Positions 29,327-37,807 of a stretch of DNA of 64,000 nt are shown piece by piece. The stretch's first letter is position 1. Each line of letters begins with the position of its first letter. Source of the stretch: Legionella nautarum (GTDB lineage: Bacteria; Pseudomonadota; Gammaproteobacteria; Legionellales; Legionellaceae). Under the pieces are notes generated by a model. It worked only from the letters and a program-made list of their open reading frames with translations, ran no database searches and had not been told where the DNA came from. The stretch lies in contig NZ_LNYO01000024.1 in assembly GCF_001467895.1 (NCBI RefSeq), forward strand, positions 124,001-188,000, in the 5' to 3' direction. The position numbers were made by a program, and so were the translations under genes.

Positions 29327-30013
29327 ATGTCTTGGAAAGTAAAAGAAAGGCAATTTTTATTGGCTATCGATAAATATTATGAAGAATCTGCTTATGATAA
29401 GCGTTTTTTTAAACCTGAAAATTTCAAACAAAATCAGTTTCTTCTCAAAGCAAAAAAATTTTTAAAAAGTGTTGAGGAATTAAGAACTTTATTAATTCCC
29501 GAAAATGAAAAATTGTTAGATGGAATATTGGACAATGCAATAGAAATTCTAAACCATTCTTCGGCTGATCCAAGTCAACTACCTAGTTGCATTGAGACCC
29601 TAAAAACCAAAATAAAGGCACAGGAAAATCTAAAACCTTGGACGGGGGGGTATAATTTTTTACTCAACTCTGCGTTTACAGGTCTTGGTGTCACACTTAC
29701 AACCTTGGGATTAATCGGCAGCTACCAAACTATTCTAACACTGGCTGGCAGCACCTTTCTTTTAGCATCTGGACCCTGGGGTTGGCTAGCTTTTACGGTT
29801 GGATTGAGTTTAGTAGGTTGTTTTATCGCAGGTATATCGGCTCATAATGCCTATAAGAATTATCGTTTTTATAAGGAAACTCAACTTAAAGAAATCGACG
29901 AGTTTGCCAATTTATTGAATTCAAATGATACAGGGCAATTTTACCAGGGTGAGCCACTCGTAGATTCCCTTCCGATACAAGTAGATGGGATCTATTGTTC
30001 GGTATCGCATTGA
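29327..30013 (+). CDS. Hypothetical membrane protein
   Basis: The 228-residue protein is not recognised. Residues 1-105 are charged and helical; about 112-180 contain two or three hydrophobic segments rich in Gly, Leu and Thr (LGVTLTTLGLIGSYQTILTL; LASGPWGWLAFTVGLSLVGC); a polar tail follows. It stands alone, 118 bases after epmA, and converges with the first F-box gene (4-base gap). A Legionella-type membrane-targeted effector is possible, but nothing in the sequence proves it. Confidence 0.7.
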   Translation: MSWKVKERQFLLAIDKYYEESAYDKRFFKPENFKQNQFLLKAKKFLKSVEELRTLLIPENEKLLDGILDNAIEILNHSSADPSQLPSCIETLKTKIKAQENLKPWTGGYNFLLNSAFTGLGVTLTTLGLIGSYQTILTLAGSTFLLASGPWGWLAFTVGLSLVGCFIAGISAHNAYKNYRFYKETQLKEIDEFANLLNSNDTGQFYQGEPLVDSLPIQVDGIYCSVSH

Positions 30014-30017
30014 AAAA

Positions 30018-31727
30018 TCATCCCCAAGAGGAATAAGTAGCTGAATCATTCTTATCTTTTATTTCAGTTTCTTTCGTTGCTGAGTTTGGAGAACGCGATT
30101 GAGGAGATAGGATAAACTCGCTTTTTGTTTGGTTTGAATTTGCAAACAAGCGATACCTTTGCGCGGAATTTGGCGAATCATTTTCTGTTAATTTAGAGGA
30201 TTTTCTTTCAGATTCCTTTTTTTCAGGTTTTTCAGGCTGCTCAAATTTTCTTTTAGCTGACTCTTCTTTAGTCTTAGGGGAAGTTACCCTCAATGTTGCT
30301 TCTCTGTCAATAACGGTTGCTACTAAGTTAGGATTGCTAAGGGTGTTTTTCTCTTTAACCGCTTCTCGTAGGAGAGCTATCATTTCGGAATAACCATCGC
30401 TTTGTAAGCGAGAGAGTTCGCTGAGTAACATTGTTAATGCTACTTCGGGATCCGCTTGTTTGTTTAATAAAAAATTCACCAACGCGGTTTGTTTAGATAG
30501 AACTGCCCGATATAACAAGGTTTGTTGCTCGACTAATAAAGGTCTATCAATCGTAAAAAAATTATTCTCTAATGCATATTTTATGATATCCACATGTCCA
30601 AATTGAGCGGCTTCTAGCATTGCTTGGTGTATTTCCCAATCAAAATTGGAAAGTGCAATCTTATAAGCCTGTTCGGCTTCGCTCAGGGCAATTAATTGAA
30701 GAAGTTCATTTTCATCCTGCTCTGCACTGGCTGAGTTGCAGTTAGGCGAGGGTTCCGCTGCTCCGCACTCTCGCAATTGAATGCATTTTTGCTGTAATTG
30801 TTTAGTCACTGTTTTAAAAACAGTGACAGAATTGTATCTCGCTGCAAGTGTGATGCTGCTTGGCAAATTCGCTGCTGCATTGAGGATGCTAAACGCTAAG
30901 CTTCTTTTTTTGAGATCACTGGGTTCTAGTGAATCGGCTGAAAAGGGAGAAGTATTTATCCCTTCTTGCTCTTCTATAAATGAGTGGAAGCCATTGACTG
31001 TCGATAGCTGTCCACTGCGGATAATACATTGATGGAGTTTTTTAAATCCCTTTTTAAGTTGTAGAAGATTATTGCTCGGATGAGCAATTAATTCTTTCAT
31101 TAATTCTAAATGACCAACTAGGGCAGCGAGCATGGTCACTGTTTTATTTCCTTCAAAAATCGCTTTGTTAATTAACTTAGGATGTTCTGCTAAAAGGGAA
31201 GCAACAATTTTAGATTGATTACACAAGGTAGCCCAATACAGTTGCCCTTTATAATCGTGTTTTTCTAATTGTTGCTGAGCTTCCGCGTAAAAATGATCTA
31301 AGATAGCTTGTTGCTTAAATTGGGCCGCTGTTTTAATTAAGCTAAATTGACCCGCTTCTAAGTCCTGTATAGAAAACTTAGCAGCACAAATCTCTTGGGT
31401 AGCACCTAGGGTAATTAAAAAAACGCATCTTCGTGCTTGAGCTGTTAAAGAACCATAATGCTTTCTATAAAGGGTGATGAACTCAGTTCGCCAATCAAAG
31501 TTGGATGATTGTAAAGGATGGGGCAGATCTTCGGAGAATAAGGTTTCAAATAATTTTTTCCAGAGCAAATGGTCGCTGGCCAGTTGATAAAATTTCTTGC
31601 TAACTAATGGCAGCATGCTTAAGAGGGATTCAGGATCAATCAATGAAAAAATACCTAGCCAAAGTTCATCGGCTAATTCGATATTTTCTTTCAGACCAGA
31701 AGAGGGGACTTGAGTCTTATTTTTCAT
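30018..31727 (-). CDS. F-box/ankyrin-repeat protein, paralog 1
   Basis: The 569-residue protein starts with an F-box at about residues 16-60 (IELADELWLGIFSLIDPESL...SKKFYQLA), the eukaryotic module that recruits Skp1 of SCF ubiquitin ligases. Ankyrin-like helical repeats follow: one set around 150-230 (YWATLCNQSKIVASLLAEHPKL) and one around 365-440 (AAQFGHVDIIKYALENNFF...LLYRAVLSKQTALVNFLLNKQADPE). The C-terminal 100 residues are Lys/Ser/Glu-rich (SAKRKFEQPEK) and end in a disordered tail. It is the shortest of three tandem paralogs. By analogy with Legionella F-box/ankyrin effectors such as AnkB, it may act in the host cell; this is inference. Confidence 0.88.
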   Translation of the reverse strand: MKNKTQVPSSGLKENIELADELWLGIFSLIDPESLLSMLPLVSKKFYQLASDHLLWKKLFETLFSEDLPHPLQSSNFDWRTEFITLYRKHYGSLTAQARRCVFLITLGATQEICAAKFSIQDLEAGQFSLIKTAAQFKQQAILDHFYAEAQQQLEKHDYKGQLYWATLCNQSKIVASLLAEHPKLINKAIFEGNKTVTMLAALVGHLELMKELIAHPSNNLLQLKKGFKKLHQCIIRSGQLSTVNGFHSFIEEQEGINTSPFSADSLEPSDLKKRSLAFSILNAAANLPSSITLAARYNSVTVFKTVTKQLQQKCIQLRECGAAEPSPNCNSASAEQDENELLQLIALSEAEQAYKIALSNFDWEIHQAMLEAAQFGHVDIIKYALENNFFTIDRPLLVEQQTLLYRAVLSKQTALVNFLLNKQADPEVALTMLLSELSRLQSDGYSEMIALLREAVKEKNTLSNPNLVATVIDREATLRVTSPKTKEESAKRKFEQPEKPEKKESERKSSKLTENDSPNSAQRYRLFANSNQTKSEFILSPQSRSPNSATKETEIKDKNDSATYSSWG

Positions 31728-31790
31728 GGTTCTTTATTGTTGCTCATTAAAACGAGCAATTGTACTATTATTTTCCAAAAATGAAATGGG
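31728..31790 (-). repeat. Conserved 5' leader of F-box paralog 1
   Basis: The block just upstream of the start contains the dyad TTGCTC..GAGCAA and a TACAAT-like box, closely matching the leaders of the other two paralogs. An AAGAAC ribosome-site-like stretch precedes the ATG. Confidence 0.55.
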
Positions 31791-31811
31791 GCATTTTGAG
31801 ACCGTTCAGGG

Positions 31812-33566
31812 TTAGGGCGCAAAATCTGTATTCTTCGTATCCTCGGTTTTTGATTTTAACGCGGTTGATTGGGGAAGCGCAAAAAAATGAGTTGGGCTTC
31901 TCGGAACTAAAACATCCGTGGTTTGCATTTGCTGTTTTTCTACATTCGAGTCGATCGTAGTTGTCGCTATATCTCCGTTTGGATTGGTAAATAAGCTGAA
32001 GCCTGCTGTAGAAGGTTCTAATCTTGGCCATTTTCGTTTAGGGTCTGAAGCCTGTTTACCCTCTTGTGCAGGACGTTTTCGCTTAGCTATTAATCGGTTT
32101 TTGGCCTCTGGTTGGCATTCTTGGCTTAATCGGTCTGGCATCGCTTGATTCAGGTTGGTCTCTGCTAATAGGGACTCACTAAACTTGTTTTTTTTCTCCA
32201 TAGCTTCGACAAGAAGGGCTAGAGTTGCGGAATAATCAATATTTTCTAAACCAATGATGCTGTAAAGTAACATAGTTAGTGTTAATTCGGGATCCGCTTG
32301 ATTTTCTAATAAAAATTTCACCAGCTTCAAATGATTACGTTCAGCGGCTCGGTATAACAGAGTTTGTTGACTGATGAGAGGTTGATCAATTGCAAAAAAG
32401 TGATTCTCTAAGACATATTTTACGATATTCACATGACCCTGTTCTGAGGCCGCCATCAACGCTGTTCGTATTGCCCAAGCAAAAACCGATTTTGCTTCTT
32501 CATAAGATTCACTGAGACTCGGGTTGGTTTTACTCTCTGTCTCAATAGCTAATTGCGGAAGTTCAGTTTTATCCTGGTCAGTATTGGCCAAAGAGCTGCT
32601 AGGTAATGATTCACTTTCTAAACGCTCTCGCAATTGAATGCATCTTTGATGCAAGGAATTAATCTCTACTTTAAAAATAGCAGCAGCACCATAACTCGCC
32701 GCAAGAGAAATGGTAGTTGGCAAATTGATTGCCGCAGTTGTGATCCTAGACGAAAGCTCTCCTTGAAGATCCATTTCCCCTAGCAAGGCCGTTGAAATCT
32801 CTGCATGCTCTTTTATAAACAAGTTAAAGCCATCTACCATATAGTGTTGTCCACTGCGAACTATATAATGATAAAGTTCTTCAAATCCTCGATCGAGAAG
32901 AGCATTGTTCTCAACAGTAATTAATTTTTTCATTAGTTCTAAATGACCAACTAGGGCAGCGAGCAAGGTTACTGTTTTGTTTTCTGCAAAAATCGCTTCG
33001 TTGATTAAATCGGGCTGTTCTCCTAAAAGCAAATCAACAGTTGCATGTTGATTACACAAGGTAGCCCAATACAGGTGGTCTTTATCACTGTGGATTTGAT
33101 CCACCGCCTCAGCGTAAAAAAGATCTAAGATCGCTTGCTGCTTAAATTGGGCTGCTGTTTTAATGAGGATAAATTGGTCGGCTTGTAAATCATGCAAAGG
33201 AATTTTCGCAGCGCGAATCGCTTCGATAGCCCCTGTGGCAATTAAAAAAATGTATTTTTGCTGTCGTGGCGAAAAAGAACCATAGTGTGCTAAAAAAAGG
33301 GTTTTGAACGCGGTTTGCCAGTCAAAACGGGGTGGTACAGGATCAGGTAGCTCATGGAGGAAAAAGCGTTGAAATAAATTTTTCCAGCTAACCCAAGGGT
33401 CGTTTGCTAGTTGATAAAAAAGTTTATTAGTCAATTGCACCCCGCTTAGGAGGGACTTAGGATCGAGAAACGAAAAAATATGTAGCCAAAGTTCGCTGGC
33501 TAATTCAATACTTTCTGATGATTTAGAGGAGACTGTTTTATAGGTCAAAAAGTTTTTATCTTGCAT
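31812..33566 (-). CDS. F-box/ankyrin-repeat protein, paralog 2
   Basis: The 584-residue protein has an F-box at about residues 20-65 (IELASELWLHIFSFLDPKSL...NKLFYQLAND). Ankyrin-like repeats follow (HLYWATLCNQHATVDLLLGEQPDL; ASEQGHVNIVKYVLENHFFAID; LLYRAAERNHLKLVKFLLENQADPE). Near residue 500 is a bipartite basic motif, KRKR, 11 residues, KRK (DNA 32031-32084), followed by WPRLEPSTAGFSLFTNPN. The N-terminal half is nearly identical to paralog 3. The basic motif has the form of a classical bipartite nuclear localisation signal. It may bring bound host proteins to SCF ubiquitination, which is inference. Confidence 0.9.
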   Translation of the reverse strand: MQDKNFLTYKTVSSKSSESIELASELWLHIFSFLDPKSLLSGVQLTNKLFYQLANDPWVSWKNLFQRFFLHELPDPVPPRFDWQTAFKTLFLAHYGSFSPRQQKYIFLIATGAIEAIRAAKIPLHDLQADQFILIKTAAQFKQQAILDLFYAEAVDQIHSDKDHLYWATLCNQHATVDLLLGEQPDLINEAIFAENKTVTLLAALVGHLELMKKLITVENNALLDRGFEELYHYIVRSGQHYMVDGFNLFIKEHAEISTALLGEMDLQGELSSRITTAAINLPTTISLAASYGAAAIFKVEINSLHQRCIQLRERLESESLPSSSLANTDQDKTELPQLAIETESKTNPSLSESYEEAKSVFAWAIRTALMAASEQGHVNIVKYVLENHFFAIDQPLISQQTLLYRAAERNHLKLVKFLLENQADPELTLTMLLYSIIGLENIDYSATLALLVEAMEKKNKFSESLLAETNLNQAMPDRLSQECQPEAKNRLIAKRKRPAQEGKQASDPKRKWPRLEPSTAGFSLFTNPNGDIATTTIDSNVEKQQMQTTDVLVPRSPTHFFALPQSTALKSKTEDTKNTDFAP

Positions 33567-33620
33567 GGTTCTTCGCAGCTGCTCATTATAGTGAGTGATT
33601 GTACTGCTAATTTTTAATTA
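33567..33620 (-). repeat. Conserved 5' leader of F-box paralog 2
   Basis: This is the same upstream block as before paralogs 1 and 3, with the variant dyad CTCA..TGAG. The ATG is preceded by GCGAAGAACC. Confidence 0.55.
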
Positions 33621-33683
33621 AGAAATAGAATAATTTATAATATATAGCCTTAGAAGTAATTCTGAGGATAGTTTTGATCCACG

Positions 33684-33706
33684 CCATCCCTGTCTGGCAG
33701 GGATGG
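33684..33706. terminator. Perfect 9-bp hairpin between F-box paralogs
   Basis: CCATCCCTG (33684-33692) pairs with CAGGGATGG (33698-33706) around a 5-base loop, about 80 bases past the stop of paralog 3. There is no clear T-run on either side, so its role as terminator is uncertain. Confidence 0.4.
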
Positions 33707-33760
33707 TAATGCTTCGTGAGGATACCTAGCCCGGATTGACGTACTAGTTCTCTCGATTGT

Positions 33761-33789
33761 CGTAGGAACTCCCTGTAACTTATCCTACG
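33761..33789 (-). terminator. Hairpin spanning the stop codon of F-box paralog 3
   Basis: CGTAGGA (33761-33767) and TCCTACG (33783-33789) form a 7-bp stem that includes the stop codon. No T-run follows. Confidence 0.3.
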
Positions 33790-36115
33790 GTGAAAGATCC
33801 GTGTACTTTGTTTCCGAATCTGGAGAACTTGATTGTTGAGCCGCAAAATACTGAGCTGGGTCATTCCGCGTTACAGTCGAAGGAGTTTGTGGTCGCTGCT
33901 CTTCTACATTCAAGCCTGTATCTCGATTTGAGTTTGCAAATAAGCCAAACCTTCCTGCAGGGGACTCTAATCTTCTTTTGGTTTCGTGTGTACCCTTGTT
34001 CTCTTGCTCAGAACGTTTTCGCTTAACCGATAATTGTTTCTCAGTTTCTTTTTCGTTCTGCTCCTGTTTTTCTTCTCTATTTTGACTAGTTTCAATATGT
34101 CCTTTTTTAGAAGGGTGTTTTTTTTCAGGATACTCCCATTTTCTTTTCGATGATTTTACTTCAGCCGGTTTCGCATTTCCTTTAGCTAAGCCTTCTTCAT
34201 AGCTTTGAAAATAGATTTCCCTCAATTGACATTTCAATGCAAGCACTTTTTTGGGGTTGGAGGCAGTTAAACGTTTAAAAGCATTTAAATTCTCGAATAA
34301 TGAGCAGGGAAATCTTATGAGTGGGTGCGCAGATTTTTCGCTATTGTTTGTTCTATGATGAGCAGCATACTCAATACCTCTTCGTATACCTGTTGCCCTT
34401 ATCTGTATTTTTAATTGCGCCAGGGTTAACTCTTCACTGCTCAGAGAGCTTGCTCTCAAGTTTGCTTTTTTTTCTAATTCAATTTCGATGTGCAATTCTT
34501 TAGCAAGCAATTTTTGTTTTTTCTCCTTTATTAGGCTTAATACCCGATTTTTATCAATTGGGCCAAGTTTCAACAGCTGATCATGAATATCAAATAGATT
34601 TCTAAGATCAGTGATATTGCTTTGTTGGCTTAATAGGCTATGAAGGGTTTTCGTGATCATTTTCGGGTTTATAGCAAATAAGCGTTCAAGAATATCAACT
34701 CTATTGCTGCGAATTACGGCTTTTATTAATTTGGGACTGCTCAATTTTTTTCTTTCTTCAATGGCGTCTACCAGCAGGGATAGAATTTCACAATACGCTT
34801 TGTTTTTTGAGTCAAAGGGCTTATTCAGTAGCATGGTGAGTGTGGATTCGGGATCCGCTTGGTTTTTTAATAAAAATTTCACCAATTCCAAATGATTATG
34901 TTCAGCTGCTCGATACAATAGCGTTTGTTGACGTATGAGTGATTGATCTATCTCGAAAAAGTGATTCTCTAATACATATTTTACAATATTCACCTGGCCA
35001 TGTTCTGAAGCCTTTATCATCATTGTTCGTATTGTCAGATCAAAAGTCGATTTTGCTTCCTCATAAGATTCACTGGGAGTCGGCTTGGTTTTATCTTCTG
35101 CCTCAATAGCTAATTGTGGAGGCTCAGTTTCACCCTGGCCTGTATTGGCCGTAGAGCTGTTGGGCAAGGATTCAATTTCTCGCAATTGAAGGCATTTTTG
35201 GTGTAAGGGATTAAGCGCTGCTTTAACCACAGCAAGAGAACCGTATCTAGCCCCAAGAGAAAAAGTACTTGGTAAACCCGTTGCTGCAGTTTTGACTCTA
35301 GCTGAAAGTCGAGAAGAGGTGTCCGCTTCATGCTCTTTTATGAACGAGTGAAAGCCATTGAACATATAGAGTTGTCCATTGCGGACGATACAATGGTAAA
35401 GATCTGAAAATCCCTGAGCCAGAAGGTCATTGTTCGGTTGAATCATTAATTTTTTCATTAAGTCTAAATGACCTACGAGGCCAGCGAGCAGGGTTATTGT
35501 TATATCTTCCTCAAAAATCACTTTGTTGATTAAACTAGGCTGTTCTTTTATAAGATGATCAACAACGTTAGGTTGATTACACAAGGTAGCCCAATACAGG
35601 TAGTCTTTATAACTGAGTATTTGGTCGACCACCTTAGCGTAAAAAAGATCTAAGATTGCTTGCTGCTTAAATTGGGCTGCTGTTTTAATGAGGATAAACT
35701 GGTCGGCTTGTAAATCCTGCAAAGAAATTTTCGCAGCACGAATCTCTTCGATAGCCCCTGTGGCAATTAAAAAAATGGATTTTTGCTGTTGCGGCGATAA
35801 AGTACCATAGTGTCCCAAAAAAAGGGTTTTGAACGCGGTTTGCCAGTCAAAACGGGGTGGTAAAGGTTCGGGTAGCTCATGGGGGAAAAAGCGTTGAAAT
35901 AAATTTTTCCAGCTAACCCAAGGGTCGTTTGCTAGTTGGTAAAAAAGTTTACTAGTCAATTGCACCCCGCTTAGGAGGGATTTAGGATCAAGAAATGAGA
36001 AAATATGCAACCAAAGTTCGGGGGGTAATTCGATATTTTCTTGTGGTTCAGAGGGGGATGTTTCTTGTAGTTCAGAGGGGATTGTTTTTTGAGTAAAAAA
36101 GTTCTTATCTTTCAT
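33785..36115 (-). CDS. F-box/ankyrin-repeat protein, paralog 3 (longest)
   Basis: The frame is open for 18 codons further, but the ATG at 36115 matches the other paralogs (MKDKNFFTQKT versus MQDKNFLTYKT) and has the same AAGAAC leader, giving 776 residues. The F-box is at about 28-72, with ankyrin-like repeats as in paralog 2. An extra segment of about 190 residues follows the last repeats (SNRVDILERLFAINPKMITKTL... helical, charged). The C-terminal part carries SKRKWEYPEKK and a bipartite motif KRKR, 11 residues, KRR (DNA 33971-34024), then the shared RFGLFANSN tail. Confidence 0.9.
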   Translation of the reverse strand: MKDKNFFTQKTIPSELQETSPSEPQENIELPPELWLHIFSFLDPKSLLSGVQLTSKLFYQLANDPWVSWKNLFQRFFPHELPEPLPPRFDWQTAFKTLFLGHYGTLSPQQQKSIFLIATGAIEEIRAAKISLQDLQADQFILIKTAAQFKQQAILDLFYAKVVDQILSYKDYLYWATLCNQPNVVDHLIKEQPSLINKVIFEEDITITLLAGLVGHLDLMKKLMIQPNNDLLAQGFSDLYHCIVRNGQLYMFNGFHSFIKEHEADTSSRLSARVKTAATGLPSTFSLGARYGSLAVVKAALNPLHQKCLQLREIESLPNSSTANTGQGETEPPQLAIEAEDKTKPTPSESYEEAKSTFDLTIRTMMIKASEHGQVNIVKYVLENHFFEIDQSLIRQQTLLYRAAEHNHLELVKFLLKNQADPESTLTMLLNKPFDSKNKAYCEILSLLVDAIEERKKLSSPKLIKAVIRSNRVDILERLFAINPKMITKTLHSLLSQQSNITDLRNLFDIHDQLLKLGPIDKNRVLSLIKEKKQKLLAKELHIEIELEKKANLRASSLSSEELTLAQLKIQIRATGIRRGIEYAAHHRTNNSEKSAHPLIRFPCSLFENLNAFKRLTASNPKKVLALKCQLREIYFQSYEEGLAKGNAKPAEVKSSKRKWEYPEKKHPSKKGHIETSQNREEKQEQNEKETEKQLSVKRKRSEQENKGTHETKRRLESPAGRFGLFANSNRDTGLNVEEQRPQTPSTVTRNDPAQYFAAQQSSSPDSETKYTDLSP

Positions 36116-36172
36116 ATAGTTCTTCGCTAATTGCTCATTAAAATGAACGATTGTACTATTATTTTTCAATTA
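36116..36172 (-). repeat. Conserved 5' leader of F-box paralog 3
   Basis: This is the third copy of the leader. It contains TACAAT as a possible -10 box and the imperfect dyad TTGCTCATTAAAATGAAC. Confidence 0.55.
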
Positions 36173-36204
36173 GAGATAGAAAATTTTTAACCTGACCTAC
36201 AATG

Positions 36205-36393
36205 TTAGAGCTGAGATGCTTTGTGTTGGCTCTTTTCTATATTCGAGTCGGTCAAGTCTATTACTGTTTGCTTAATGTGTGTAAACAGGCCCAATCTTCC
36301 GGTGGAAGATTAAGAATTTGGCGCACCTTGCTCTGTTAATTTAGGCGATTTTTTTATAGTTTCTTGTTTAACCTGTTCTGTGGGTTCAGTACT
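36205..36393 (-). pseudogene. 3' relic of a fourth F-box/ankyrin paralog
   Basis: Read on the minus strand from directly after the stop of the epimerase gene, the sequence gives EPTEQVKQETIKKSPKLTE, APNS, a stop, then SSTGRLGLFTHIK and TDSNIEKSQHK. These align with the tails of the living paralogs (ERKSSKLTENDSPNS and RYRLFANSN in paralog 1; STAGFSLFTNPN and IDSNVEKQQ in paralog 2). Only the last 60 or so codons remain, with one internal stop. Confidence 0.8.
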
Positions 36394-37317
36394 TTAGTGA
36401 TTATTGAACTCATGAGTTAAGGCAGTAGTTAACTCTGGATAATGAAATTGATATCCAGCTTCCACTAACCGTTTAGGCACTACACGTTGTCCTTTGAGCA
36501 GTAAATACTCTCCCATTTCACCGAATAAAGTTTTTACAACAAAAGCCGGCATTTTTAAAAATAAGGGACGATGCATCGCCCTGGCCAGAGTGCGTGCAAA
36601 TTGTGTTTGACTGACTGGAATAGGGGCGGTTACATTGAAGGCTCCTGTCATCTCAGGATTGTCGAGTAGGAATAAATAAGTACCCACTACATCATCAAGG
36701 TGTACCCAGGAGAGGATTTGTTTACCATCGCCGATAATTGCTCCTAAACCCACATAAAAACTAGGGCTCAGTTTTTTCAGCATGCCTTCCCCTTTTTTGA
36801 GTACGATACCAAAACGAGTGGTCGTCACAGGCATGCCAAAATCGACAGCAGGTTGCAGTGCGCTTTGCCAGCGAATGCCTATTTCACTGAGGAAATCAGG
36901 ATGATTAAAGTCGATCGGACTTGTTTCATCGAAAGCTTGAGGGTCACCATTTTTTTGCGTTCCATAAATTCCAACTGCATTGGCACAGTAAAAATGGGGT
37001 TTGGCTTTTTGGTTTATAGCCCAATTAATCAAATCGGTAGTAGTGTTGACGCGCGAATCAATCAGGAGACGTTTTACTTTCTCAGTCCAGCGTGATGCAC
37101 CAATACTGTAGCCACAGAGATTGATAATTGCATCGTAGGAGTTGGCATCTAAACCCGCTAATTTATCCCAAGTGCAGGTTTTTATTTTTTTCTGCGGAAA
37201 ACGTTTTTGTAATAGTTCTTTGTTGCGGCCAACAACAGTAATCTTATGTTTTAACTGTAGGACGCTGACTAAGTGATGTCCGATAAAGCCTGAGGCTCCT
37301 GCTATCAATAAATTCAT
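36394..37317 (-). CDS. TIGR01777/YfcH-type NAD-dependent epimerase
   Basis: The 307-residue extended short-chain dehydrogenase has the N-terminal Rossmann motif GASGFIGHHL, the NLCGYSIGASRWTEKVK segment and the C-terminal GEMGEYLLLKGQRVVP...GYQF pattern typical of E. coli YfcH, a family of unknown substrate. The open frame runs 29 codons further upstream, but AAGGAGT precedes the ATG at 37317 and the protein then starts directly with the first Rossmann strand (MNLLIAG). Its stop codon abuts the relic of a fourth F-box gene. Confidence 0.92.
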   Translation of the reverse strand: MNLLIAGASGFIGHHLVSVLQLKHKITVVGRNKELLQKRFPQKKIKTCTWDKLAGLDANSYDAIINLCGYSIGASRWTEKVKRLLIDSRVNTTTDLINWAINQKAKPHFYCANAVGIYGTQKNGDPQAFDETSPIDFNHPDFLSEIGIRWQSALQPAVDFGMPVTTTRFGIVLKKGEGMLKKLSPSFYVGLGAIIGDGKQILSWVHLDDVVGTYLFLLDNPEMTGAFNVTAPIPVSQTQFARTLARAMHRPLFLKMPAFVVKTLFGEMGEYLLLKGQRVVPKRLVEAGYQFHYPELTTALTHEFNNH

Positions 37318-37500
37318 GCTTACTCCTTTAATACCTCTTGGCAAACTATCAGAATAGCGGCGTTGTTGCAATTCTATTAGAACTTTGTTTAACGTATCGA
37401 TCACTTAAAACTGTCGATATATATATATAAGGATGTTGAGGATGTTTAGAACGATTATAAGCATTGTTTTCGCTGTTTTCTCCTCTATTGTTTTGGACCT

Positions 37501-37617
37501 ATTGTAGCCACAAGATTAGTACTAGATTGCCCGATCTGGACGGAGGATAAGGATTTTTTCGCTTTAGGAATGCCAACGTGGACCACGGAGCGAATTCATA
37601 TATTTTTACCCAAATAG
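37501..37617 (+). pseudogene. C-terminal relic of a PIN-domain toxin
   Basis: The 39-codon frame reads VATRLVLDCPIWTEDKDFF, then LGMPTWTTERIHIFLPK and a stop. This matches the end of VapC-like PIN ribonucleases, where the aspartates in the WTED and DFF area help bind metal and WTT is conserved. The N-terminal two thirds are missing, so it is non-functional. The rest of the 490-base gap (37318-37807) is AT-rich with no gene seen. Confidence 0.6.
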
Positions 37618-37807
37618 GACAATATGCTAGCTTAGAGTACTTTTCATTCCAGTTAAGGAAAGTACTTTCCTTATTTTTCCTTTCAAGAAGACAAATTAAT
37701 TTGTTATCTTGTCAAAAAACAACCATCAACCATAAAATTAACTAATTTTGATAATTAAATAATCAACAAATTAAATGCTTATCTGTAAGACCAAAGAGAA
37801 ATAATCC

